64,000 nucleotides of DNA from Lunularia cruciata (taxonomy: Eukaryota; Streptophyta; Marchantiopsida; Lunulariales; Lunulariaceae), in NCBI GenBank assembly GCA_948567375.1, contig OX419762.1, positions 31,078,608 through 31,142,607 of the forward strand. Reading direction: 5' to 3'. Position 1 is the first letter of the stretch; every line of letters starts with the position of its first letter. The notes under the pieces were generated by a model, which ran no database searches, had not been told where the DNA came from, and saw only the letters and a program-made list of their open reading frames with translations. Of the stretch, positions 11,350 to 22,440 are shown in pieces. The position numbers and the translations under genes were made by a program.

Positions 11350-12912
11350 GGTCTCATTTCCAAGAAATTGTTATTCAGTGCTCATAATTTCTAAGAATAG
11401 ATAAAGCAAAGTGCTCTGAAGCAATGCTTGTCGCTTGAACTTGATTCCGAGTATCAACTCTGTGTTTGTAATTGTGAGTGTGTGGAGAAATTCAAAGTGC
11501 AAGTCAGTGTGCTTATTGGATGTTGGATTGTGCAGCCTTGATCTTCATTTTGTGTGTTTGATCTTGAGTGAAGTGCAATCAAAGCAATGCCTTGATAGAT
11601 TTGAGAGGAATTGTAGTGTTGGTAGTATTCTACACTTGTGAGTGCAGCGTGAAGTTGATGTGAAGCAATTTTGATCAAGGAAGTTGTGCCTTCAGTGGAG
11701 GGGCAGAACAAAATTTTGAGGCAAATTTGTTTTGCAGTGAAGTGCAATTTTTGGGAGAGCCTGAATCATCACAATCAAGATTGTTTGGAAAGAATTGAAG
11801 GTATTGTGATTAAGGAGTGTGAATTTGTGACAAGACTGCAATCAATGCTTGTTACTCTCTTTTGGGTGTGGTTTCTATCTGAGAGATTAAAGAAGAACTC
11901 AAGAAGAACTACAATGTTACTGTTTGACTTTGTATTTGGACATTTTTGAATTGTTTCTCTACAGGAACGAATTTTACTTACCCCATTACCACAAAAGTGA
12001 TATTTCCCGGGTTGTCACATGCTTGCTCTTGATTCCTAGCATCTTTTTCCAGATTTCTAGATCAAAGGTACACACAATCCTCACAATCACTCTATCAACC
12101 TAAAATCTCTAATCGTAGTCATAATGATGGGAGAATTGACACTCAATCATAATTGAAGACAAAATGCTCTATTAAGCTTATGACAATTGTTGCAGTAGAA
12201 TTTGTTGCATCAGATCTCACTCCCCAAGAATTCAAAGCAAACAAAATTTTGGAGAGTTTGATGTCCTAATCCAATCCCAATCCCTAGATATGGATCAATT
12301 CATAAATTGTTCTAACTTGTGAGCTCTACAGACCCAAGTATACTTGATACAAGACCTTGAATTTCATTTTGAGGAATTCATATAAAATATTTGCCTAAAG
12401 GTGAAAAACCTAATCACTAACAAAACTGGAAATTTTCATAAAGTGACTTGAATCACAACTTAGGGAGTGACCAAAACTCCAAACCTGATCATTAGCTCTT
12501 CTCCAACACCTTACATCTCAAAAGCTTCAACTTCAATCAATTAAATTTGATTTGAGGTTGATCCAAAACTAGAATTTCTTATACTCAATGCTATAAAAAA
12601 TTTCTCTATTGTCCAACCCTACTAAACAATCATACAAAGGTCTCATACAACTCTCCAAATGGCCTACTTTGTCCTCCTAAGTATGAATTCTACCCCACTT
12701 GATTCAATCGATGATATCTCCCTCAGAATCTGCTCAAATTGTCTATTCTATCTTCAAATTGAAGCCTATCAACTCTTCCCTCCGATAGTGGTCTTCACTC
12801 CTCAAATGCCCTCCTTGAACTCCCTTGATCCCCAAAAAACTCCAAACTTCCTATCATGAGACCCAATATCTTGCAATTTGTCATTTAGTCTTTTCACTTC
12901 TTGACAAATGGA

Positions 12913-12940
12913 CCCTAAACCCTAAACCCTAAACCCTAAA
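12913..12940 (+). repeat. Four perfect CCCTAAA telomere-type units inside A2
   Basis: 28 bp of uninterrupted CCCTAAA repeats, the plant (Arabidopsis-type) telomere unit, lie in the A2 non-coding sequence. The matching place in A1 (about 4,670-4,720) has none. It is an interstitial patch and not a chromosome end. Confidence 0.9.
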
Positions 12941-13689
12941 CACAACTCCACCTTGAAGCTTATGAGAAAAATTTAAGGCATTCCCCAACTATAGGAGCAC
13001 ATAGATTGTCAAATCCTAAATTTTTTTGTAATTAAATATTGGAAGTATGATAGGATCCGGGTTTCCTATCACCAACTCCATGAATGCTGCTTCAAAACAT
13101 ACCACCATCTAGTTCTATAAGCCGTCATGATGTAAAATCTGAAGCCTGATGAGAAAAGGATTTGGGAGTGGAAAATCAGGACATTCCATCCTCAAATGTT
13201 GTCTCCGATGCTCTACCACTTGCACTCTACTACAACTCTCACTCCCAACATCCTCCTCCCTCTCAAGACTCCTATGGTACCCACATTTTTCATTTTGGGC
13301 GAGTTTAGAAGAAGAAGTGCCTTGTTGAAACCAAATGGAGAAGAAATGAGTGGAAACTTGTGTTTTGATCAAGCCCAAGGAAGTTGACTTCATGTAAAAG
13401 GAAGAAGTGCTCGGACTGGATCAGACCCAAAGAAGCTTACTTTGTGTCAGAGGAGGAAAAAACTCGAACCAGACACCAAAGGAGGGTAGACCCGAAGGAG
13501 GAAGGGAAGTTGCAGGTCAAGATTCTTGTGGGGGCTATATCTCAATGATAACAAGTTCAAATCATGCATGCTATATCTTGTTAGAAGCATCTTGTTCAGG
13601 GCTTTTCATTGCTACAAAAGTCTCAGAGTTTGAAGCTTTGTAAAAGAAGTTACAAGCATTTGAACTTTCAAGAGTAGATGTACAAAGTA

Positions 13690-13790
13690 GTTTAATGTCT
13701 TTGGGTTGGTGTCTTTGGGTCAATGTGACTTCGGACTTCGGACTTTGGACTTTGGGTTTACATGACTTTGGGTCTAAAGACTTTACCTCA
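13690..13790 (+). repeat. CTTTGGG/CTTCGGA-rich short repeats in the Z-b LTR
   Basis: Near-heptamer phrases (TCTTTGGGT, GACTTCGGACTTCGG, GACTTTGG) recur about nine times in 100 bp. The Z-f LTR leader at 59,830-59,950 has related CCCGAAG/CTTCGGG phrases. This looks like a short tandem or regulatory motif cluster near the LTR start. Confidence 0.5.
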
Positions 13791-14045
13791 AGACAAATAT
13801 GATTCAACTTGAGGAAGTTGGACCTCGGAGTGCAATGAAGGTGACTTTGGGAATCTTGCTAGAGGTATTAGAGGAAGTTAGAGTAAGGAAAGAAGATAGT
13901 TAGGATACCCATGACTTCAATTTCAATTCTGATTGAAGATAGGAGAGAATTAGAAGAGAAATAGTAGTAGTGAAGAAGCTTGAAGTGCAAGGTTAGACTG
14001 TAAGTGTCTTCGGGTCAGTTACGTGAGTGATTAGGAGAAGCTGGG

Positions 14046-14390
14046 TTGCAAATTGAAGGCGTAGATAGTATACCCATGCTTTCAATTACAATTCTTGATG
14101 AGTACACAATAGAATTAGTAAAGGAATTGATAGTAGCTAGACCCAAAGTTGTAGAAGTAAGAGTGCAGGTGTCTTCGGATTTGACATTTGACATTTTAGA
14201 GAAGAGTGGGTCGGGAGATAGAGACTTAGAAGGATTACTTGTGATAGGAATTGTAGATAAGAGTGGAGAATTGTTAGATTTGGTAGAGAAATTAGGAGTT
14301 GTGAAACCCAAAGATAGAGCAATAAGAAGTAAAGTTACTTTGGAATCAGGTTTGAAAGCCAAAGAAGAAGTAGACATCGGATCGGATTAG
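14046..14390 (+). pseudogene. URF C-terminal remnant in Z-b
   Basis: An open stretch of 114 codons matches the conserved URF tail: a VxVQVSSDL block, LEKSGSGDRDLEGL, LLDLVEKLGVVKPKD and the final EEVDIGSD-stop. Upstream URF parts (N-terminal and coiled coil) are absent. The tail is more diverged than those in Z-a, Z-c and Z-f, and resembles that in Z-e. Confidence 0.7.
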
Positions 14391-14508
14391 CAACAGTTTT
14401 GAGATTTGAAGAGGTAGATATGAAGATGTGCATTGTTATTTTGGATCTGCAGGTTTGTAGAGTTGTTAAGAAGAGGTACGTTAGGAAGATAATTGTTGAC
14501 TGCTTCAC

Positions 14509-14516
14509 TATTTAAG
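14509..14516 (+). promoter_or_regulatory. TATTTAAG box in the Z-b LTR
   Basis: It lies in the same position as the boxes at 11,342 and 58,175, after the URF stop and before the conserved 3' LTR part. It is a candidate core promoter. Confidence 0.35.
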
Positions 14517-15407
14517 AGTGGTATTCATAGTCTTATGTTGTTCAGTGCTCATTATTTCTAAGAATAGATAAAGCAAAGTGCTGTGAAGCAGTGCTCGTTG
14601 CTTGAGCTTGATTCCAAGTATCAACATTGTGCTTGTGTTTGTGAGTGTGTGGAGAAATTTGAAGTGCAAGTCAGTGTGCTTGTCGGATGTTGGATTCCAC
14701 AACCTTGATCTTCATTTTGTGTGTTTGATCCTGAGTGAAGTGCAATCAAAGCAATGCCTTGATAGATCTGAGAGGAATTGTAGTGTTGGTAGATTTTGCA
14801 TTTGTGAGTGCAACACAAAGTTGATGTGAAGCAATTTTGATCGAGGAAGTTGTGCCTTTAGTGGAGGAGTGGAACATAATGAAGCAAAGTTGTTTTGCAA
14901 TGAAATGCCATTTTCGGAAGAGCCTGAGTCATCACAATTAAGATTGTTTGGAAAGAATTGAAGGTGTTGTGACTAAGGAGTGTTAATCTATGACAAGACT
15001 GTGAGTCAGTGCTTGTTACTCTCTGGGTGTGGTTTCTACCTGAGAGACTAAAGAAGAACTCAAGAAGAACTGCAATTGTTACTTTGACTTTGTATTTGAC
15101 CAATTCTAACTTGTATCTCTACGAGAACAAACTTTACTTACCCAATTACCGCAAAAGTGATATTTGCCGGGTTGTCACAACTCTTCAATTAAAACCACAC
15201 TCATCTTCTAACTCTCCCTCACCTATATACATCAGAGCCCTTGAACAAGATAAAATTGTAACCCACGTGGTCAATTGCATACTCGTACATAGATTGCTCA
15301 CATGGCAACATCTCATCCGTGGGATCTATCATACAAACTATTCAACTAATGTGGAGATAACCATGATGATGTACTTCTTTATGGGCTACGCAAACCACAA
15401 CATGACA

Positions 15408-15690
15408 ACGGTAATCTCCATATAACCATCTATTTGTGTAGTTGCTATGCATATCCTTCTTGATTGGCATTATTGTAGCTGATGCATAGTCTCCATATGA
15501 AATCTCCACCAAACTAGTCTCAAAAAGGTCTTTACTCTGGCTTTGAATCAATGATCTTTCCATATCATTATATTTATAGGAACATCAAAACATTGGTGTA
15601 TCACTAATTAGCCCAATCCTAATACCATGTCCTTTCAAAGCATCCAAATCCTTCATAGCAAAGAAAAACAACTCCTGTAGCTCCTCAAGA
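15408..15690 (-). pseudogene. W reverse transcriptase, amino part
   Basis: The minus strand reads SYKYNDMERSLIQSQSKDLF, then ETSLVEISYGDYASATIMPIKKD and NRWLYGDYR up to the A2 edge. These are the RT entry blocks (segment before palm, SPxxxVxKKD-like, CGDYR). The frame continues at 8,399 once A2 is removed. Confidence 0.8.
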
Positions 15691-17932
15691 ACCTCCAAAC
15701 TCTTCGTCTTTCCCCTCCTATAAGCTTAGGTCCAATATCTGGCTCCCAAGTTTCCTCTATAGCTAATGTAGGAGTGGTAGATGTATTGACTAGCTGCTAC
15801 ACTAGGCCCTTGGGAGTAGTAGTGTTATGCTCCCAACCACTAGAGTTCCCAACTTCAGTGTAGAAAGCTCACTCTTCTTTGGCTGCAAACTCTATACATC
15901 CTCTAGCTTCATTCCAAGTAGAGCAAGGATGTAATCCAAGCCAACCTTGCTCACTTGCATAGACCTCAAGTAGACCACTCTCACTAGTAGCCATTAGTTG
16001 TGTCCCAAGAATACTCTGCCCACTCAATCCATCATCTCCAACTTGTGCCTAAATCATCTTGATGTGCACAAAGCTCACGAGTGTCCAAGTAGTGATGCCT
16101 ATCAAGCACATCATATGCTACTCTACCAAGCCAAGGCTCACAATCCAGGTCAGATAGTTTAGGTCTCTAGCCTAACACTTGACACCTAGATGCCTCCAAC
16201 ATTACTATAATAGATGTAATGTTGATATGGAAATCCATTGCCCACTCCCTCTCATTGATGTTGGACTCCACCAAGTTTTGTAATTGTGAGTCCCAAAAAA
16301 GCCCATGACCTCCTCTCAAAAAGCATGGGAGCTTGGAAAACTCATAAGTGTGGGTAAAGCGGCTCTATGTTGTCCAACAAGGTTCACTACTACCATAGGT
16401 GACCTATCAACCATTACCACCATCTAAGACTAGTGCCCAAAATTCAAACTATCATCAATAGCAAGGTGGTCTAGTCATTGAATCCAATCAGAAGCATGTT
16501 AGGAGAATATATCTGGATAAGAAGTTCATCCACCAAAGACAAAGACAATGAGCCCATGATCCCACTCTAACTGCATCCAACAATGCAACAAGTCCCATCC
16601 AAGAATAGACATGATGTGTACTTGCCACCACCTAGCTACAAGAATCACCCATCAAAGGGATGTGCTCCAAAATGTAAGTTGGAGAAATAAACTAATGAAC
16701 TTGGAGATGTTGTAGTTTTTGTAATTTCTCCCAAAACACACTAGAATAGGGATCTTGGAGACCTTGATCTTGGCCAGCACAAGTATGTCCCTAATATGGC
16801 TATTCAAAAATCACCAAATGAATGGGACCATAACTCTCCAAATCCTATGACCCTAGCAAGGAAATGTTTATTGGTAGGGTCTTTTGTAACCTTTGACTAT
16901 TGATGTCAATAATAACTCAAGATAGCAATAGACCAAGTATGGCATATAATGTAGAGAGACCTGCCTAGCATCTCATCTCTCCACATACAAGTACTTGTAT
17001 ACTTGCCTATAATACCACAACTAGTTTAGTGTTAATGCCACCAAACAACTCCAATAGACATACTCCTTCTATTGTGTATTGCCAAGCAATGAGTGTGGTA
17101 TCCAATGGTGACAATGTAATAGATTCCAGAAGCTCATCCTCACACTAACCTCATGATGGTACAAAGGCTCCACTCCAAGCTTTTTGCACCAACTGATTTG
17201 TATGTTGTTGCAATGACTCCTTAGACTCATTTCATAGATTTAGATAGATACATCCAAGGTAGATTGAACAATCCTACTCATACCCCAAATCCGAGTGATT
17301 TCCTTTGGTACTAGAGTATCCTCTACATGAGGATTCCCTTCCAACAAGTCACAAAGCCAAGTAATGAAACCATTGAAAGCTGAAATTGATGCTATGGTCC
17401 TTGACTATAATGAGCCAAGACTGCCACTACTAAAGCATATAGGAAGGTGATGTACCCATCCCTCAACCTGACTGCTAGCTTGATCTATAGGAAGATGCCT
17501 CTTCCTAATAGTCAATATTGAAACCCATGAGGTACAACACTATTCCACCAACTAGCACATTGTATGACTCTGCTACTATTGCAATGGCCTGAGCTCTCAC
17601 CAAAAAGCTATCAATTGGATGACTAGGCTGAATGTGGATAATGAGCTCTCTTCATGTGATATACTATGTAGAACCACTCCTTAGAGATAGTTGGATCTAA
17701 AATAGAGACCTCTCTACATCAATCTTCCATAGCTCTAGATCAACAATTGCAATCTTTTCCAACATAAAAGGTTGTGTGCCAAAGTCTAATAAAACCTTCT
17801 ATGGGTTATAGACACTCCCTAGAGGTCCCCCCAAATGGAAAACATCCAATAGGACAACTCTAAGTATGAATTGTGTTTGCTCAAAGGCAAGTCTAGTCAG
17901 TAACTCCTCCAATCTAGCTATTGTTGCCTACT
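15691..17932 (-). pseudogene. W gag-protease region, too decayed to assign in detail
   Basis: This stretch lies between W gag and W RT on the minus strand, so it should hold the gag end and the protease. A minus-strand piece near 16,600 (ILGWDLLHCWM) could be the protease ILGxDxL block, but no DSGA/DTGA motif is convincing. Stops are frequent in all frames. No other gene is visible. Confidence 0.4.
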
Positions 17933-18297
17933 TGTAATACCAAGAGCTAGCCATATGATCTAGATGTGAAATTTGGTTTGGTAACATCTAGAGTGATGTT
18001 ATACATGATGGTAAAAATAGATCAGATAGAAGTATCACTAAAAGAGTACTTCTACTAATAGAGCAAAAACCAAAATAGACTTGAGAACCTTAGAACCAAT
18101 GGCTAAATATATGATTTAAAGGTGAGAATTGGTTTTGTAACATTTGGAAGGATATTACACATGATGGACTAAATAGATCAGAAAGAGGTATCACCAAAAG
18201 GGGACTTCTACTAATAGAGTAGGAACCGAAATATGCTTGAAATCTTTGAAGGCAATTTTGGAGGCCTAAACGGATGAATTAGGCCTTGAAAATGTGT
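17933..18297 (+). mobile_element. U 5' LTR, first half only
   Basis: About 365 bp align with 23,958-24,320 of the 3' LTR at roughly 90% or better by eye. The match stops at CTTGAAAATGTG, where X1 begins (GAGGCTTTTGGTGTGAT). The TATA box and downstream half are missing. Confidence 0.85.
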
Positions 18298-18859
18298 AGA
18301 GGCTTTTGGTGTGATAAATAAATTCTCTTTTTCTCTTCTAGTTGTTGTAAGGAACATGGATTTATGTCAATATGTCTCAAGTGTAGTTTTATGCTACCTT
18401 GCTGCGGGAGATATTTCCTATATTATTGTGCAGCCGGAAAAAGTTATGGTGTTATTAGCTCAAGGAGTCTTTTAATGTGGCTTGAGCCAAGAAATAATGT
18501 TGGGTTACACTAGCTCAGGTTCTGTTTTACGTTATTGGAATGAAGGAGTATTTGCCTTAGAGGAGGAGCAAAAAGGAGTCTTTGAGTTGGAAATACTTGG
18601 GAGGCTTTAGAGGAGTTGTGACAATGAAAGGTTTGGGGGGAAAACAACAGGAAAAAGTTAGAGGACAGTGAAGGAACTCAGCTCGGAAGGAGAGAATTTT
18701 TTGAGTGGAAAGGGTTCTGGACAGAGGGAGTGAAGGGAGAGAGAATTCGGGGAAAGAGGCCTTCTGTTGAGACAAGAGCAGGGGAAGGATTTTTGAGATG
18801 CCTGAGGTCTGAGATAGGACCAGTGGGTGAATTTTCAAAGTTTGCAGGAGAGTGTTGAG

Positions 18860-19690
18860 GGCTGAAAGATTTTTGAAATGCCTTAGGGATGTGCTTGGAC
18901 CAGGAGATGAAATTTCAAAATCTGAGTGAGTGTCTTGAAGGCTGAAGGATTTTGAGATGCCTTAGGCTGTGCTTGGACCATGGGAGAGAACTTTTGAAAG
19001 TTGAGGGGAACTCTTGCAGGGCTGAAGGATTTTTTGAAATGCCTTAGGGCTGTGCTTAGACCAAGAGAAGGAATTTTCAAAATCTGAGTGAGTGTCTTGA
19101 AGGCTGAAGGATTTTCGAGATGCCTTAGGCTGTGCTTGGACCAGGGGAAGGAATTTTTGAAAGTTGAAGGGAACTCTTGCAAGGCTGAAGGATTTTTTGA
19201 AATGCCTTAGGGCTGTGCTTAGACTAGGGGAAGGAAAATCCAAAATCTGAGTGAGTGTCTTGAAGGCTGAAGGATTTTCGAGATGCCTTAGGCTGTGCTT
19301 GGACCAGGGGAAGGAATTTTTGAAAGTTGAAGGGAACTCTTGCAGGGCTGAAGGATTTTTTGAAATGCCTTAGGGCTGTGCTTAGACTAGGGGAAGGAAA
19401 ATCCAAAATCTGAGTGAGTGTCTTGAAGGCTGAAGGATTTTCGAGATGCCTTAGGCTGTGCTTGGACTAGGGGAAGGAATTTTCAAAAGTTGAGAGGGAC
19501 TCTTGCAGGGCTGAAGGATTTTTCGAGATGCCTTAAGGCTGTGCTTGGACCAAGAGATGAAATTTTGAAATCTGAGTGAGTGTCTTGAAGGCTGAAGGAT
19601 TTTTGAGATGCCTTAGGATGTGCTTGGACCAGGGAAAGGAATTTTCAAAATCTGAGTGAGTGTCTTGAAGGCTGAAGGATTTTCAAAAAT
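18860..19690 (+). repeat. About ten units of an 82-bp tandem repeat in X1
   Basis: The phrase GCTGTGCTTGGACCAGGG recurs about every 82 bp, alternating with two spacer types, so the higher-order period is about 165 bp. The variants AATCTGAGTGAGTGTCTTG and AAGTTGAAGGGAACTCTTGC mark the two halves. Confidence 0.85.
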
Positions 19691-20113
19691 GCCTTAGGGC
19701 TGTGATAGGAGCAGAAAGAAATTCAAAGGAGGAGGATGTTTTTGAGTTTTGCTTGGTCATTGATTTGGAATAGTAAAGAAGAGAAGGAGTTGAAATCTGC
19801 AAGAAGGACTGAACTAAGGCGAGAGCAGGAGAAGAAAATTGGTAGTCTGACTTTGCCTTGCACAAGATAGGAGAGAGTTTGAAGGTTGGATTCCCTGAGT
19901 AGTAGCCAATGACATGGTAGATTTGTGTTAGGGTTGCTCTAGCTGGACAAGGAATGATTTTGAATGTGGAAGGATGTTTATTGTGAGAATGTTGATAGGA
20001 GAGCAAATCTTGAATGAAGAATGTTTGTTGTGAAGAGGTGGACGTGGAATGAATTTTGAATGTAGAGGATGTGCTGTTGCAAATGTAATAGTGAAGAATT
20101 CTCATGAAGGGGA

Positions 20114-20195
20114 GACTGGGCAGAGTAAATGAGAGATTGGACAGAGCGAATGAGAGATTGGACAAAGTGAATGAGAGACTGTTTAGAGTGAAGGA
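20114..20195 (+). repeat. Short 26-27-bp tandem repeat in X1
   Basis: About three units of AGAGTGAATGAGAGATTGGAC with small changes lie head to tail. Confidence 0.75.
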
Positions 20196-20795
20196 GCGAG
20201 AGTCTCCATGGCTTGGTCTAGACAGGAGTGAACTATTGAAGAGAGATTTTTGAAGGTTGCCTTGCCTTGGTCTGTGACAGAAGGAGAGAGAAACTTTTGA
20301 AAGTGCTTTTGAGCATGATAGTGGCAGGATGAACAAATGGCAAGGAGTCTGCCTTGAAGGAGTGCAGGGTAGAGGAGAGAAATTTTTGCAAGAAAACAAG
20401 GCCTTGAGAGTGCAGGGCAGAAAATGGGTTTCTTTGCAAGAGAATGAATGACCTTACAAGAGAGAGAAGGCTGGATAGGAAAGAAAATTTTGCAGGTCTA
20501 GTAGAGCTGAGAGGATGGTGTGTTTGGCCTATGACTAGCATTGTGGAAGCCCCATTTTAGGAGCTCTCAGTTCATCTATATGAAAGGTTTGACTCAGTAG
20601 TTTGGCCTGGTTGAGCTGACTAGAATACTAGTTGTTGTTTGTAAAATAAAATTCCAGCCTCTCCTAGGAACCGTGAGGTCCCTAAACCATAGCTGAAACC
20701 GCATGAGCTAGCCAGTTTTGGGAAAGCCAAGGACAAACTAAGCACAAGCAGCCAGGTGCCCGGTGCACTCTCGAGGCCAAACAAATTCCCCGACA

Positions 20796-21738
20796 ACGGG
20801 TAACACTCTCAATAGGAGAATATCAGGAAGCAATTGAATGGCAAGTGATACAATTAGCTCGTTATGATGCAATCATAGGTATGCCATGGATGGAGCATTA
20901 CAACCCTATGGTAGATTGGATGAAGAAAGTAGTGAGAACCCACTAATGGTCAATCATTGGGGTTGAAGAAAAATCACCCACGTAGGATCTGCCTCTATAT
21001 GTCATAGGGACGGCAACTGTCTATAAGATTGATAGATGTTTCAAGGGTCTAATAAGAGAAGTCCAGAGTGCACAACTCAATGGACAAGTTCTTGAGAAAT
21101 TGAACAATGTGGTGGATGAATTTCAAGATGTCTTTCCTAAAGATCAACTCTCAAGATTACCACCAAAAAGGAGAGTAGATCATAAAATTGAGACACTCCC
21201 GGGGAAAACACCTCCTTGTAAGGCCCCATATCACCTATCACCTCATGAGTTGGAAGAATGTAAGACTCTAATTGAGGAGATGTTACAGAAGGGGTTCATC
21301 CAACCTAGCATATCACTATATAGGGCTCTTGTCTTATTTGTGAAGAAGAAGGATGGTACAATGCGCATGTGCATTGACTATCAAGGTCTCAATCAGCAAA
21401 TAGTGAAGAACAAATACCCCTTACCTCGCATGGATGACCTGTTTGATCAACTCCATCAAGCGAGATACTTCACCAAATTGGACTTGCGGAGCGGTTATAA
21501 TCAAATCCAAATTGCAGAGGAGGATGTGTACAAAACTACCATTCGAACCAGGTATGGCTACTTTGAGTATCTTGTGATGCCTTTTGGCCTCACCAATGCA
21601 CCTACCACTTTCATGAGTCTAATGAATGACATATTTTTTCCATACTTGGATAAGTCAGTTATTGTCTTCTTGGACGATATCTTAGTATACAGTAGCACAA
21701 TCATGGAACACAAACAACATCTACAAGAGGTCCTCTAG
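20796..21738 (+). pseudogene. U protease end and reverse transcriptase
   Basis: From about 20,800 the frame gives VTLSIGEYQEAIEW and DAIIGMPWMEHYNP (the C-terminal protease block). The main frame from 21,100 is a clean [69 protein letters not shown] and [10 protein letters not shown], with the catalytic Asp pair intact. A TAG at 21,736-21,738 ends it, and the frame resumes at 21,757. The protease active site is missing with gag. Confidence 0.85.
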
Positions 21739-21756
21739 ATTCTAAGATAGAATTGA

Positions 21757-22440
21757 TTGTATGCCAAAATCTCAAAGTGCAAGTTTGGCAAGTTAGAAGT
21801 AGACTATTTGGGGCATAGAGTAAGTGCAGAAGGCATTCAAGTATCGACAAATAAAATAGAGGTCATTCAAAAATGGCGTGCCCCAGAAGATCAGACTCAA
21901 CTCAAGAGCTTCTTGGGGTTGACAAGATTCTATCATAGATTTATTGAGGACTTCTTCAAGGTTGCATAGCCTTTAATGGCACTAGTTGGCAAGGGTAAGA
22001 AGTGGACATGGAGAATTGCACAAGAGTTGGCCTTTCAAGAATTGAAAGCTGCCTTGCTACATGCACCAATCTTGAAGTGGTAAGACCCAAAACAATCAAT
22101 CAAGTTGGCTATAAATGTATCAAACATATCAATAGAAGCAGTCCTACAACAAGAGTTGCATGATGGATGACATCCAATTGCATATTTCTCTTAAAAGTTG
22201 TTACCGACAGAGCGCGACTACCACACCACAAAAAAAGAAGATATGGCCATTGTTTTGGCAATCAAGCATTGGAAGCACTATCTGGGTGAGAAGGCATTTG
22301 TAGTAGAGACACACTACAAACCTCTAGTCTACCTCAAGACCCAAAAGGATCTATCTCATTGCTAGAATCGATGGGCAGAGTGGCAACAACACTTCAACAT
22401 GTCAATCACCTACGTGGAAGGTAAGAAGAAACTTGTAGAT
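21757..22440 (+). pseudogene. U RT thumb and RNase H, broken
   Basis: It starts in the thumb (ISKCKFGKLEVDYLGH, LKSFLGLTRFYHRF) and runs into RNase H (SIEAVLQQE, PIAYFS, TTKKEDMAIVLAIKHWKHYL, ETHYKPLVYL). The RNase H DSSD/ASN-type first Asp is replaced in AINVSN. TAG stops at 21,967 and later break it. Confidence 0.8.

Larger units (their letters stand above)
8571..12019 (+). mobile_element. Z-a: long LTR of element Z (5' end deleted), containing URF
   Basis: The segment ends with the diagnostic Z terminus CCGGGTTGTCACA at 12,019, followed directly by A2 sequence. It starts near 8,570 about 0.4 kb inside the LTR compared with Z-f, so the first part was deleted. It contains the TATAAAAAT box and ATG of URF, the whole decayed URF, and the 3' section with TATTTAAA and the shared AGTGCAATCAAAGCAATGCC region. 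No primer site, gag or pol is present. It is best read as a solo or truncated LTR. Confidence 0.75.
13273..15179 (+). mobile_element. Z-b: solo LTR of element Z with target duplication
   Basis: It starts TATGGTACCCACATTTTT, matching the Z-f LTR start TGTGGTGCCCACATTTTT, and ends GGGTTGTCACA. The flanks are ACTCC (13,268-13,272) and ACTCT (15,180-15,184), a 5-bp target duplication with one change. A2 sequence lies on both sides. The copy is 1.9 kb, shorter than the roughly 3.7-kb full LTR, because most of URF is deleted. This copy fixes both LTR ends of the family and shows that URF sequence belongs to the LTR. Confidence 0.8.
8400..15407. mobile_element. A2: second copy of repeat A, carrying two Z insertions, inserted in W RT
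   Basis: A2 starts TGTTGTACTTTG and ends CAACATGACA. It is flanked by ATGG (8,396-8,399) and ACGG (15,408-15,411), a 4-bp target duplication with one change. Removing A2 and one duplication joins GDYR (right side) to PINQ (left side) in frame in the W RT, which proves both edges. Its own sequence survives at 8,400 to about 8,570, 12,020-13,272 and 15,180-15,407. The part equivalent to A1 3,250-3,760 is lost, probably with the start of Z-a. Confidence 0.8.
18298..20795 (+). mobile_element. X1: minisatellite-rich element, 5' end lost
   Basis: X1 shares its first 150 bp (GGCTTTTGGTGTGATAA..., TTGTTGTAAGGAACA) and its last 80 bp (AAACTAAGCACAAGCAGCCA..., CTCTCGAGGCCAAAC, CCCCGACA) with X2. It lacks the first 40 bp of X2. 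The body is tandem repeats with no credible gene. To the right, U protease sequence starts at once, and to the left is the U LTR. The event therefore removed about half an LTR plus gag of U. Long minus-strand frames here come from the repeats. Confidence 0.7.

Noticed and set aside
12913-12940. Chromosome end or telomere
   Set aside because: There are only four units, enclosed in a non-coding repeat, with retroelement DNA on both sides.
19683-20399. Minus-strand open frame of 238 codons in X1
   Set aside because: The composition is Ser/Leu/Phe-rich from purine-rich non-coding DNA, it is not kept in X2, and it has no motif.
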